Assembly (NCBI GenBank): GCA_947632335.1
Contig: CANROX010000002.1
Location: forward strand, 1-64,000
Reading direction: 5' to 3'
DNA: 64,000 bases
From: an uncultured Clostridia bacterium
GTDB lineage: Bacteria > Bacillota > Clostridia > Oscillospirales > Acutalibacteraceae
Of the stretch, positions 34,551-42,513 are shown piece after piece. The position numbers and the translations under genes were made by a program. Under the pieces are notes generated by a model. It was given only the letters and a program-made list of their open reading frames with translations. It made no database searches and was not told the origin of the DNA. Within the stretch, counting starts at the first letter, position 1; each line of letters begins with the position of its first letter.

Positions 34551-35887
34551 TACTGCTCCTCCTCCATTTTCTTAAGGATATTTCTTGTGCTGTAAAGACC
34601 TGTGTAGTTTACAAGTACATAAAGGTTTTTAACGCCATTTTCCACCTTTGATTTAATTGCCGTTGCAATATTTGGTTCAAGGCGGGACTCTATATCAACA
34701 TATTTCAGTCTTAACCTCATATCCTGACAGCGGATACCGCTTACTGTAATGGACTTAATATTTTCCTGTGCAAATCGGTCAAAGTCCACATCCCACAGCC
34801 AGGACACATCGTTGCCGTCCTGGTCCCTGTCGTTAATAAGAATAATAATATCCTTATCCTTTGGGTCAGCCATAACTGCGTTAATGTTTTGGTTAAAGCC
34901 TGCGGGATTTTTTGCAAGATTAAGTTCAATATCAGTATCCTTTATGTTAAAGTGTTCAATTCGTCCGTTTTCGGGATTAAAGTTGTCCAACATTTTCTGA
35001 AAGCCGTCCATATCAACGCCGGAGTGGCTTGCAACTGCATAGACTGCAAGGATATTGTAAATATTATAAAAGCCTTTGTATTTTGCCCCAATGCGTTTTC
35101 CCATAACTGTAAAAGCCAAATGGTCCCCATGTTCAATTTCTGTTGCAGAATAGTCAATACAGGGGCGTTTAAAACCGCATTCTTTACATTCATAGTCCCC
35201 AAGCTGGCTGTAGTGGTAGTAGTTGTAGTGCATTTTTGCACCGCACATTGCGCAAAATCTTCCCTCTCTTATTTCTGCGTCCTCATCGGCGTCAAAAACC
35301 TTTTCGCTTATACCATAGGTTATAAACTTGTTTCCGCTTTTCTTTGCGAGGGAAAGAGAAAGAGGGTCGTCGCCGTTAATAACAAGAATCATATTGGGAG
35401 CCATACCGATTGCCGTACTCAGAATGTCTATTGTAATATCAATTTCCCCATATCTGTCAAGCTGGTCTCTGAAAATATTAGTCAGCACCATATAGTCGGG
35501 TTTAAGGGTTGGCAAAACTCTTTTTGTTGATACCTCGTCAATTTCAATGCAGGCATAGTCAGCGTCAAGGGTGCAGTCATCATTTGTAGCAAGCACAAAA
35601 GCAGAAACTACCCCGTTCAGCATATTTGAGCCTGTCCTGTTGCATATTACTTTTTTCCCTTGGGACTGAAGGGCGGTGCAAAGCATATTGTTTGTGGTGG
35701 TTTTTCCGTTAGTACCGCATACAATATACACCTTCTCCCTGATTTGACTTGAAAGAATTTGCAATATATTCGGCTCAATTTTGCGGGCAATCAAACCTGC
35801 CCAGGTTACCCCTTGTCTGCCCATTTTAAGACACAGTTTTGCAACAAATTTTGCAAACTTAATTGCGATTTTTCCCCTAAATGTCAT
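34550..35887 (-). CDS. murT: Lipid II isoglutaminyl synthase, Mur ligase-like subunit
   Basis: A 445-residue Mur ligase homologue (MurT). It has the ATP-binding GTNGKTTTNNML (near 58), a four-Cys zinc ribbon inserted in the central domain (CAMCG and CKECG, about 220-245), and the C-terminal DUF1727 domain with NPAGFNQN and the YTGLYSTR end. With GatD it converts the D-glutamate of lipid II to D-isoglutamine. First gene of the set, with its own promoter. Confidence 0.95.
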   Translation of the reverse strand: MTFRGKIAIKFAKFVAKLCLKMGRQGVTWAGLIARKIEPNILQILSSQIREKVYIVCGTNGKTTTNNMLCTALQSQGKKVICNRTGSNMLNGVVSAFVLATNDDCTLDADYACIEIDEVSTKRVLPTLKPDYMVLTNIFRDQLDRYGEIDITIDILSTAIGMAPNMILVINGDDPLSLSLAKKSGNKFITYGISEKVFDADEDAEIREGRFCAMCGAKMHYNYYHYSQLGDYECKECGFKRPCIDYSATEIEHGDHLAFTVMGKRIGAKYKGFYNIYNILAVYAVASHSGVDMDGFQKMLDNFNPENGRIEHFNIKDTDIELNLAKNPAGFNQNINAVMADPKDKDIIILINDRDQDGNDVSWLWDVDFDRFAQENIKSITVSGIRCQDMRLRLKYVDIESRLEPNIATAIKSKVENGVKNLYVLVNYTGLYSTRNILKKMEEEQ

Positions 35888-35927
35888 AGCAACCTCACAA
35901 AAACCAATAATTAAACTATATTTTTAA

Positions 35928-35956
35928 ATTATACATTAGATACGGGTAAAATACAA
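35928..35956 (-). promoter_or_regulatory. Promoter of murT-gatD
   Basis: Minus strand TTGTAT (35951-35956), 17-base spacer, TATAAT (35928-35933). Confidence 0.65.
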
Positions 35957-36108
35957 GCATATAAAGGAAACTCTTTTGTGGGGTTGCTTTACAGTAAGCA
36001 CAGGAGATGTAAACCTTTTTTAAAAATTTTCAAAATATTACAGAAAAACTTACTTGATTTTCAAGGATAAAATTATAGTTATTTAAAAATAAAAGCTCAT
36101 AATAATAT

Positions 36109-36135
36109 TACCACAGCGAAGTGTGGTTTTGTTTT
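36109..36135 (+). terminator. Short hairpin in the leader of the surface protein gene
   Basis: ACCACA pairs with TGTGGT around GCGAAG, followed by TTTGTTTTG, about 30 bases before the ATG. Could be a weak attenuator or a stabilising 5' hairpin. Confidence 0.35.
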
Positions 36136-36165
36136 GTATTAAGTATTTTAAAAAGGAGAAAGGTA

Positions 36166-36561
36166 ATGAAAGCTAAGAAATTTTTAAGTGTGTTATTTGC
36201 TGTTATTATTATGTCAGCAGTAACCTGTTTCGGCATTATATCTGCGTCAGCTGAAGAAGTATCTTCAGCACCGGCTTCAGATAGTGCTACAGACAGTTCC
36301 GACCCTGCCGGTGACGAAGACACAGGGGACGACATAACAGGTGACGAAGATATAACAGATGACACAACAGACGGAGATTTTGCTGAGGACGAAAACACAG
36401 GAGATATAACAGAAGACGATATGGCAGACACAGAGGACCAGACACAGGGTTCAGAATCACCAACAACCGGTGATACAGCAACTCCGATTTCTGCATTAGC
36501 ACTTGTACTTGCCTTAGGCGGTACAGCAGTAGCAGGCTATAAGCTGAAAAAGGCAGAATAA
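36166..36561 (+). CDS. Small acidic surface protein with a sortase-type C-terminus
   Basis: A 131-residue exported protein: signal peptide (about 1-27, cleaved near SASAEE), a 65-residue region of Asp/Glu/Thr repeats (GDEDTGDD, GDEDITDD and similar), then SPTTGD, a hydrophobic stretch (ISALALVLALGG to AVAGY) and a KLKKAE tail. This signal order is that of sortase substrates, with SPTTG in place of LPXTG. The sortase-like gene at 53085 could process it. AAAGGAG lies before the ATG at 36166. Calcium binding by the acidic repeats is possible but not shown. Confidence 0.78.
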   Translation: MKAKKFLSVLFAVIIMSAVTCFGIISASAEEVSSAPASDSATDSSDPAGDEDTGDDITGDEDITDDTTDGDFAEDENTGDITEDDMADTEDQTQGSESPTTGDTATPISALALVLALGGTAVAGYKLKKAE

Positions 36562-36574
36562 CAGGTAAATGAAA

Positions 36575-36608
36575 AAGGGGCTGTGCCGAAATTTGGGCAC
36601 AGCCTCAA
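36575..36608. terminator. Bidirectional terminator
   Basis: GGGGCTGTGCC pairs with GGGCACAGCCTC between the convergent surface protein and traX-like genes; a T-run follows on the minus strand. Confidence 0.75.
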
Positions 36609-36612
36609 TTTG

Positions 36613-37350
36613 TTATTTTATAAGTTCACTAATCCCGTAAATTACCAATAAATGGGCAGGATAGTATACATAGAAAAGATATTTAATTTTAAGTTTCCCT
36701 CTCTTTCCAGTGTAAAGGGAAATGGGAATTACAGTAAGGATGCTCCACCACTGGATAGGTTCAAGGTCAATACACAGAAAACACAGACCTATTGTGAAAA
36801 GTAAAATTTTAAAGAGTTTTTTGTCAGACAGTGATACCATTACAGGAAGCATTACTCCGAAAAATCCATAATCTATATGAAAAGAAGTACCCTGATAAAC
36901 ATCAGGCAAAACAGATGTTACAAAAAGCGCAAAGACCACCATAACCATAGGTACACACCATACAAGGTAGTCACGGCTCTCTTTGGCAAAATCAAGTGCG
37001 TAAATTATAAGTATGGAAAGGGTGAAAGTCATAAAGATGTTCATATTCCATTTGCCAAAGTGCAGCGTGTAAAAGACCTGACAGACTGTGCCCAGAGAAA
37101 AAATAGTAAGCAAATACTTTAATTTATGTTTTGTGTAGTGACAGCCCTCCGCTATCATATATGCAAAAATAGGAAAGGACAGCCTGCCTATTATTCTAAA
37201 TGGAATGTAGTTATCGAGAATATGGGCGCCGACGTGGTCAAAGGTCATTACAATAAGGGCAAAAATTTTTAGCTGATTTCCGGAGAAAAACCCCTGTTTT
37301 ATTTTATCTATAAGGATTTTCGTTCGCTTTTCTCTTATAATAGTGTTCAT
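36613..37350 (-). CDS. TraX family membrane protein
   Basis: A 245-residue membrane protein with about seven TM segments. Family marks are the LKIFALIVMTFDHVGAHIL start, RIIGRLSFPIFAYMIAEGCHYT, and YYPAHLLVIYG at the end. TraX was first known as a pilin acetylase of F plasmids, but chromosomal homologues in Firmicutes are standalone acyltransferase-like proteins with unknown targets. No ribosome-binding site precedes the ATG; the promoter is so close that the mRNA should be leaderless. Confidence 0.9.
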   Translation of the reverse strand: MNTIIREKRTKILIDKIKQGFFSGNQLKIFALIVMTFDHVGAHILDNYIPFRIIGRLSFPIFAYMIAEGCHYTKHKLKYLLTIFSLGTVCQVFYTLHFGKWNMNIFMTFTLSILIIYALDFAKESRDYLVWCVPMVMVVFALFVTSVLPDVYQGTSFHIDYGFFGVMLPVMVSLSDKKLFKILLFTIGLCFLCIDLEPIQWWSILTVIPISLYTGKRGKLKIKYLFYVYYPAHLLVIYGISELIK

Positions 37351-37357
37351 AATCTGA

Positions 37358-37386
37358 ATTATACCACCGAGAGGTTACGAAAACAA
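37358..37386 (-). promoter_or_regulatory. Promoter of the TraX-like gene
   Basis: Minus strand TTGTTT (37381-37386), 17-base spacer, TATAAT (37358-37363). The -10 ends 7 bases before the ATG. Confidence 0.6.
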
Positions 37387-37434
37387 TGTTTTTATAGGGA
37401 ATACAGTCTTGAATACAGAACACCTAAAGAAAAA

Positions 37435-38550
37435 CTATTTCTTGTTTTTCTCAAGCAAGTCTTTAAAAAATGTTACAACCTCATGGTCCTGTTCAAAGAT
37501 TCCTCCAAACATCAACTGCTCATATTCCATAGATGGGTGGGAGTTTATCTCGCAAATTTTTGCACCCTCGTCCGTTATCATTATATCAAATCCAAAATAG
37601 GAATGGATGGACAAGAAGGAGCAGATGTCATATACCAACTGCTTTACATTTTCAAAATAGGGAATCGACTTCCCCTGCAGAGATACTCCACTGTCAGGGT
37701 GTCTGTTCAAGATATAATTTCCATCCTTGCAGTATTTAATATATCTATAAAAATTCGGCATATATTTTCCGGTTTCCCAATCAAATGGAGCTGCAACACC
37801 GCCGGAAGTCAAGTTAGAAACTCCCTTAGAAATTAATGTTCCAAATCTAATATAGGAAACAAATATTTTTGGACCGGCATTTTTGTTTATTGCAACAACT
37901 CTTATTGTTGCTGCGCTGTTTTTCCAAACTTCGTCCAATTCCCTGCATTGCTTAATATACTCAGTAACTAAGTATTTGTCACTTATTTGTTGTACAAACT
38001 CATCAAAATTTGTAATATATTCTCCGTTGCAATAATATTCATCTTCAATTTTTTCAAGCTTTACAAATCCAACTCCGCCTGCTCCGGTATAAGGTTTAAC
38101 TGCCAGACACTTTTTAATATCAAGCAGCTTTTTTAAGTAATCTTCAACAGAGTCCCACTTGTCAATAGGATTATCATTCATTGGTATAACTTCATTGGCA
38201 TTTAGAATCCAGCCATAGTATTTTGGCAGGTATTGTGGATATTTACCGCCTATTGTGTACGGAATAACGAGCTTGCCGTCTACCAGTCGTTTTGTAAAGG
38301 GGTCAATGGGGTCTAACAGGTGATAGTCATGACTGCTTAAATACTTTTTATAATTTGTGTCATTTAGGCTTAAACATCTGGCTTCCTCGGCTAAAAAACC
38401 GTGTTGATATGCCCATTGGCGTTCTTCGTCAGTATATTTATCCTTTTCATTTCCGTACTGTTCACTGTAAAGTTTTCTTCCGTGATACCAAGCCGTTGAA
38501 TTTGAAAACCCTTCCTGTTTCAATTCATTAACAATATCCTGTAAATTCAT
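37435..38550 (-). CDS. Sugar-transfer-associated ATP-grasp protein
   Basis: A 371-residue protein whose central and C-terminal parts match the ATP-grasp fold of the 'sugar-transfer associated' kind: a lysine-containing AVKPYTGAGGVGFVKL glycine loop, TSGGVAAPFDWETG, and a metal-binding end with GFDIMITDEGAKICEINSHPSM. The N-terminal 100 residues are unrecognised. These enzymes occur in exopolysaccharide gene clusters and may couple a carboxylate to an amine or sugar. GGAGG precedes the ATG at 38550, which overlaps the acetyltransferase end. Last gene of a five-gene operon. Confidence 0.82.
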   Translation of the reverse strand: MNLQDIVNELKQEGFSNSTAWYHGRKLYSEQYGNEKDKYTDEERQWAYQHGFLAEEARCLSLNDTNYKKYLSSHDYHLLDPIDPFTKRLVDGKLVIPYTIGGKYPQYLPKYYGWILNANEVIPMNDNPIDKWDSVEDYLKKLLDIKKCLAVKPYTGAGGVGFVKLEKIEDEYYCNGEYITNFDEFVQQISDKYLVTEYIKQCRELDEVWKNSAATIRVVAINKNAGPKIFVSYIRFGTLISKGVSNLTSGGVAAPFDWETGKYMPNFYRYIKYCKDGNYILNRHPDSGVSLQGKSIPYFENVKQLVYDICSFLSIHSYFGFDIMITDEGAKICEINSHPSMEYEQLMFGGIFEQDHEVVTFFKDLLEKNKK

Positions 38551-38552
38551 AA

Positions 38553-39240
38553 TCAACATCCTCCATTAATTAACTTTTTTATTTGCGATTTATTGGGTGT
38601 ATTCCTTAATAACGAAATGTTTTTTATAATATATTCTTCCGACCAGTTCCACCACTGCAATTTTTCCAGTAAAAGAATTAAATCATTATCAAATCTTTTT
38701 CTAATTGTTTTTCCCGGAGTTCCTACTACAATGCTATAGGGTTCTACATCCTTTGTAACTACTGAACCGGTGCCGATAACACAGCCATTACCTAAGCGAA
38801 CACCCGCCAATATATTTGAGCCTGAACCAATCCATACATCGTTACCCACTATAACAGGTTCGGCTTGTTCGTTTTCGCCGGATATTTCCTTATTAAATTC
38901 TACACCGAAGGTTCTTTTGTACCAGTAATCTGTATACATAGACACATTATCTATTTTATGGTTACCCCCCCCCGATAGAGACATTCCAACCAATACTGCA
39001 ATACTTTCCTGTCGTTGTGTTTTTAATAATTGTATTTGTTCCCGTATAAGTTCCACGACCGATTAAAGATTTACGAAGAATATTTCTTCTTCCTAATTCG
39101 GATTTTTCTTCCATAGTTGAATTGTCAATATCACTGTCATCTCCGATACAACACCTATCGCCTATATGACTATTTACACATCTGACATTTTCAAAAATTT
39201 TTGCTGTAGTGGAAATATTAGAATTGTTATAGTTATTCAT
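38553..39240 (-). CDS. Hexapeptide-repeat acetyltransferase, frame-disrupted at a G9 tract
   Basis: A left-handed beta-helix acetyltransferase (CatB/Vat-like) that would transfer an acetyl group from acetyl-CoA. The first 92 codons read in one frame (NSNISTTAKIFENVRCVNSH, GKYCSIGWNVSIGGG) to a stop directly after the G9 tract. The remaining 136 codons (NHKIDNVSMYTDYWYKR, VIVGNDVWIGSGSNILAGV, IGTGSVVTKDV, IVVGTPGKTIRKRF) are in the next frame. With eight Gs the two halves join into one 228-residue protein. Its start overlaps the dehydrogenase end by 8 bases. Confidence 0.88.
38965..38973 (-). repeat. Poly-G9 tract on the coding strand (possible phase-variation switch)
   Basis: Nine Cs on the plus strand, equal to nine Gs in the acetyltransferase mRNA. 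One fewer (or two more) would restore the full frame. Confidence 0.9.
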
Positions 39241-40027
39241 TTTCGTGCCCCAACGATTTAAAAATTTTAATTGCCCCTGTTGTCATAAAGGAATCCATTC
39301 CAACTAAGGACTCCATCTCCAAACATTCCTTTAACTCTGCCTTCTGTCGCACACTATGTTTATACGCCCCGTCTATTAACCTGTTGGCAAATGTTTCAAA
39401 ACTTTGATTCTCTAAGTTCTTATAGATTGAAGAAAAAACTTCCTTTTCCACACCATATTTTTTACATACCCGTTGGGTTTCTATTAGCAATGCAGGAAGA
39501 CCCTTCATAAATACGCTTCGGCATAGTTTGATTGTAGAAGCCTTGCCTGCATTTTCACCACACTTTGTTAAGTCCATTCCGTAATTTTCAAACAAAAAAC
39601 ACATCTCAGACATACCGTTTCCGCTTATCAGCATAGGCGTCTTATGTAGTAGTTTTGGAACCGAACCTACTACTGCAACATCCACATATAAAGCGTTTTG
39701 AGTATAAATTTTTGAAGAAATATCTATTTTAACATTAGGAAGTGCTGTACTAAAATCCATAAATAAACAATTTTCAATATTATATTTTAAAATATTTTCA
39801 AAGGCATCTTCCAGGGATGTACCCGGAACAGCCACTATAATATGTCGTGTTTTGTTAAGCAGTTCCGGAATTGATTTGACTATTTCCACATTTTTTATGT
39901 TCTGTGAACGCTGCATAGCCGAATTATAATTTAAATCAAAACCCATGATATTCACATCATCAAAGGCGGCAAGTCCTCTGGAAAAACAACAGGCAACCTC
40001 TCCAAAACCAACAAATCCGATATTCAC
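39233..40027 (-). CDS. 6PGDH/beta-hydroxyacid dehydrogenase-like protein (DUF1932 type)
   Basis: A 264-residue NAD(P)-dependent dehydrogenase. The N-terminal Rossmann fold is marked by IGFVGFGEVACCFSRGL. A central VDVAVVGSVPKL and the catalytic-type lysine in ASTIKLCRSVFMKGLPALL precede a helical C-terminal domain resembling DUF1932 (ETQRVCKKYGVEKEV). The family reduces or oxidises 3-hydroxyacids. It overlaps the aldolase stop by 4 bases (ATGA) and the acetyltransferase start by 8, so it is part of one translation-coupled operon. Substrate is unknown. Confidence 0.85.
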   Translation of the reverse strand: MNIGFVGFGEVACCFSRGLAAFDDVNIMGFDLNYNSAMQRSQNIKNVEIVKSIPELLNKTRHIIVAVPGTSLEDAFENILKYNIENCLFMDFSTALPNVKIDISSKIYTQNALYVDVAVVGSVPKLLHKTPMLISGNGMSEMCFLFENYGMDLTKCGENAGKASTIKLCRSVFMKGLPALLIETQRVCKKYGVEKEVFSSIYKNLENQSFETFANRLIDGAYKHSVRQKAELKECLEMESLVGMDSFMTTGAIKIFKSLGHENE

Positions 40028-40971
40028 GCCTTATTTTCAACCCCGTCCAAAACCAATTCTATATATCTGTATCCATTCCCGTTTGCCTTAAGTTCCAAGT
40101 CTTCTTGCTGCTTTAATCCAAGTTTATATATTCCGGAAAGGGTATCTAAAAACAGGCGAATGTATAACGAACCATCTCTTCTTACCAAAGCATTAAAATA
40201 TTCAATATATGCTAGTAGTCTTGTAAAGAGGTCTTTACTTATCTTTTCACCCTGCACTTTTTTCAAAAAAGGAAGCATAAATTCAGTTTTTAAATTACCG
40301 CCGCCTCGTCCTGCGCCGGTGATAGATACATCGGTTATATTAATCTTATTTTGATAAGCTTTTAAAGCGTTTGAAAATGACAGACTTAAATGGTCGTGTA
40401 AGTGAAGTCCCGTCTGATTTTTTTCTTTTGTTTGATTTAGTATCCGGCACAGTCGGTCAATATCTTCTGAAAGGGCACTGCCTGAAGAATCAGCTAAATA
40501 TACATAATCCGCCCCAAGAGATACACATTTCTCACACAGTTCTTGATTTTTCTCTAAGGTTTTTTGTAGGGCAAAAGATATGTTTATTCCAACATCAACA
40601 CCCAAACTATGAAAGAAATCAACATATGTTTTTACACTTTCAGGAATATCGTCCCCACCGCAAACAATCCGAACCATTGACAATAATCCTATAGCCTCCG
40701 GGTCAAGCAAAGAAATATCAGCCTGTCCGGGGTGCATCATTCCAACAAGTTTATACTTACCCCGACAAATATTATATGCCTCTTTTATAAAATTGCCATT
40801 GTAATTCAAATGACCTTGTTTATCTGTGTTAATATAACAAATTTCAATATATTCAATTTCATCGGGAGATACAAAAGATTCAAGTTTTCGCAAATAATCT
40901 AATGCCTCATTATAATCTATTCCAGAGCCATAATAAACACTTTCGCGAAGAGTAACATCCATCAATTTCAT
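40024..40971 (-). CDS. HMGL/DmpG-like aldolase
   Basis: A 315-residue DRE-TIM metallolyase. It opens with LMDVTLRESVYYGSGID (the D-x-x-LR signature), has VRIVCGGDDIPES, LADSSGSA, the metal-binding LHLHDHLSLSF near 195 and GAGRGGGNLKTE near 228. The closest named relatives are 4-hydroxy-2-oxovalerate aldolases, which make or split 4-hydroxy-2-oxoacids; the usual partner acetaldehyde dehydrogenase is absent here. This suggests a biosynthetic role for a small hydroxyacid unit. AGAGG precedes the ATG, 16 bases after the ATP-grasp gene. Confidence 0.85.
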   Translation of the reverse strand: MKLMDVTLRESVYYGSGIDYNEALDYLRKLESFVSPDEIEYIEICYINTDKQGHLNYNGNFIKEAYNICRGKYKLVGMMHPGQADISLLDPEAIGLLSMVRIVCGGDDIPESVKTYVDFFHSLGVDVGINISFALQKTLEKNQELCEKCVSLGADYVYLADSSGSALSEDIDRLCRILNQTKEKNQTGLHLHDHLSLSFSNALKAYQNKINITDVSITGAGRGGGNLKTEFMLPFLKKVQGEKISKDLFTRLLAYIEYFNALVRRDGSLYIRLFLDTLSGIYKLGLKQQEDLELKANGNGYRYIELVLDGVENKA

Positions 40972-40987
40972 TTTAAGACCTCTACCT

Positions 40988-42256
40988 TTAATAATTGCTA
41001 TTAAACCAAAGACTTGTATCTAATCCCTTCAGCATGGCATTTTCGCCATGCTCGTCATAGGCAACTACATTTTTTTGCAAATCATCTATGGCTTTTTTAA
41101 GTTCTTTTCTATTTCCTGCTATCAGATGCATTCTTGAAAAATTCTGTTGTGCTGTTCCGATTTTATCAATAACATCACCCGGAAAATGTTCCTGGGTAAC
41201 ATTAATGACATTTTTGTGCCTTTTGGCATATTCAATACCATCTATTCTGCCAATGGTGCAACCCTTAACAGAAAACGCCAAATTGCATCCATAATGTCCG
41301 GAAAAGTTTGAATCGCATTTTTTGGATAAATCTTCACTTGACATCTGACCTGTTAGGGCAAAATTAACAAGGCACTCTAATAAGTCCAATTTGCAAATTT
41401 TTTGTAACAATAAATATTCCTGCCCTCCGGTAATTCTCAGTGCCGGGTCATAAAACATAATCTTTTCGTTCTCAACAAATCCCTGAATATGCATTAATCC
41501 GTTTTTAAATCCTATTTCGTTAAATATTTTAACCATTTTAGCATGGACAGTATCAAAATATAGTTTACTGAATTTTGAGGGATATACCATTCCGGCAGTG
41601 ATTGTGCCTACACCTTTTTGTTCTGAATTAACAAAACGGTCTGCAGTAAAGGAAACCGAAACTTTTCCATTTTGTATAATATATCCCATAAAGAAATCAC
41701 TGCATGTTTTATATTTTTCGATTAATACAGTTTTAGACCTTGAATTATCCAAAGCCTTATTATATGCAACATCAAACTGATCCGGACCATAGACAACAGA
41801 CATACCCTTAGAACTATTATTATCTGTTGGTTTAATAAAAATTGGATAGGAATTAAAATTTTCCCCCTTGACTTCGTCATAGGTGAATTCTTCAATAACA
41901 GGCAAGGAGTGTTTCTTTAATAATTCTTTCAGTCCTTTTTTGCAGGCAAAAGCACCAACAATATCCTTATTAACATAGCAAAACTTATTAGCCCTTCTGC
42001 ATACTTCTTCATATATGGGTACAAGGACATCTGCACATCCCGGCAGAACTCCATCAATTTTTTCAGTCTTTATTAAATTTAATAAACTTTCGACATCCAT
42101 ACAATCTATTTTGATGGGATGTGAAGAAAATGTTTTGGCAGGAGAATTTTCATATGGATCGGCTACATATGTTTCAACGCCCATCATCTCAGCTTTTTTT
42201 ACTAAAAATATGGTTTCTGTGGTAGCACCTAAAATCAATAACTTCTTTCCGCTCAT
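40988..42256 (-). CDS. ATP-grasp carboxylate-amine ligase-like protein
   Basis: A 422-residue ATP-grasp enzyme. It starts with a pre-ATP-grasp Rossmann domain (LLILGATTETIFLVKKAEMMG), then PIFIKPTDNNSSKGMSVV (phosphate loop with lysine), EKYKTCSDFFMGYI, and the metal-binding end DPALRITGGQEYLLLQ, followed by a C-terminal domain. Members join a carboxylate to an amine or thiol through an acyl-phosphate. It is the first gene of the operon. The ATG at 42256 is 16 bases after AAAGGAG, which is too far for good initiation, so translation may be weak or start otherwise. Confidence 0.82.
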   Translation of the reverse strand: MSGKKLLILGATTETIFLVKKAEMMGVETYVADPYENSPAKTFSSHPIKIDCMDVESLLNLIKTEKIDGVLPGCADVLVPIYEEVCRRANKFCYVNKDIVGAFACKKGLKELLKKHSLPVIEEFTYDEVKGENFNSYPIFIKPTDNNSSKGMSVVYGPDQFDVAYNKALDNSRSKTVLIEKYKTCSDFFMGYIIQNGKVSVSFTADRFVNSEQKGVGTITAGMVYPSKFSKLYFDTVHAKMVKIFNEIGFKNGLMHIQGFVENEKIMFYDPALRITGGQEYLLLQKICKLDLLECLVNFALTGQMSSEDLSKKCDSNFSGHYGCNLAFSVKGCTIGRIDGIEYAKRHKNVINVTQEHFPGDVIDKIGTAQQNFSRMHLIAGNRKELKKAIDDLQKNVVAYDEHGENAMLKGLDTSLWFNSNY

Positions 42257-42438
42257 AGTAACAAATAAAGGTCTCCTTTTGTAATGTTGATAATCCCATT
42301 TTATACAGTATCATAGAGAAAATATAAACCGAGAGATTTTCAGATTCCATACTCAACTCATCCTAACATATACAACGAAATTTGTAAATAGCATAGGGAA
42401 AAATGTTGAATTTTTATGTAAAGTGTTTTTCTTTAGTA

Positions 42439-42467
42439 TTGTAATTTTATAGAAAAAAGGATATAAT
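42439..42467 (+). promoter_or_regulatory. Promoter of the 42514 membrane protein / pyr operon
   Basis: TTGTAA (42439-42444), 17-base spacer, TATAAT (42462-42467). Confidence 0.6.
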
Positions 42468-42513
42468 GTATAATGTATATTACTATTTTAATGGGAAAAG
42501 GAAGGTGTATGGA

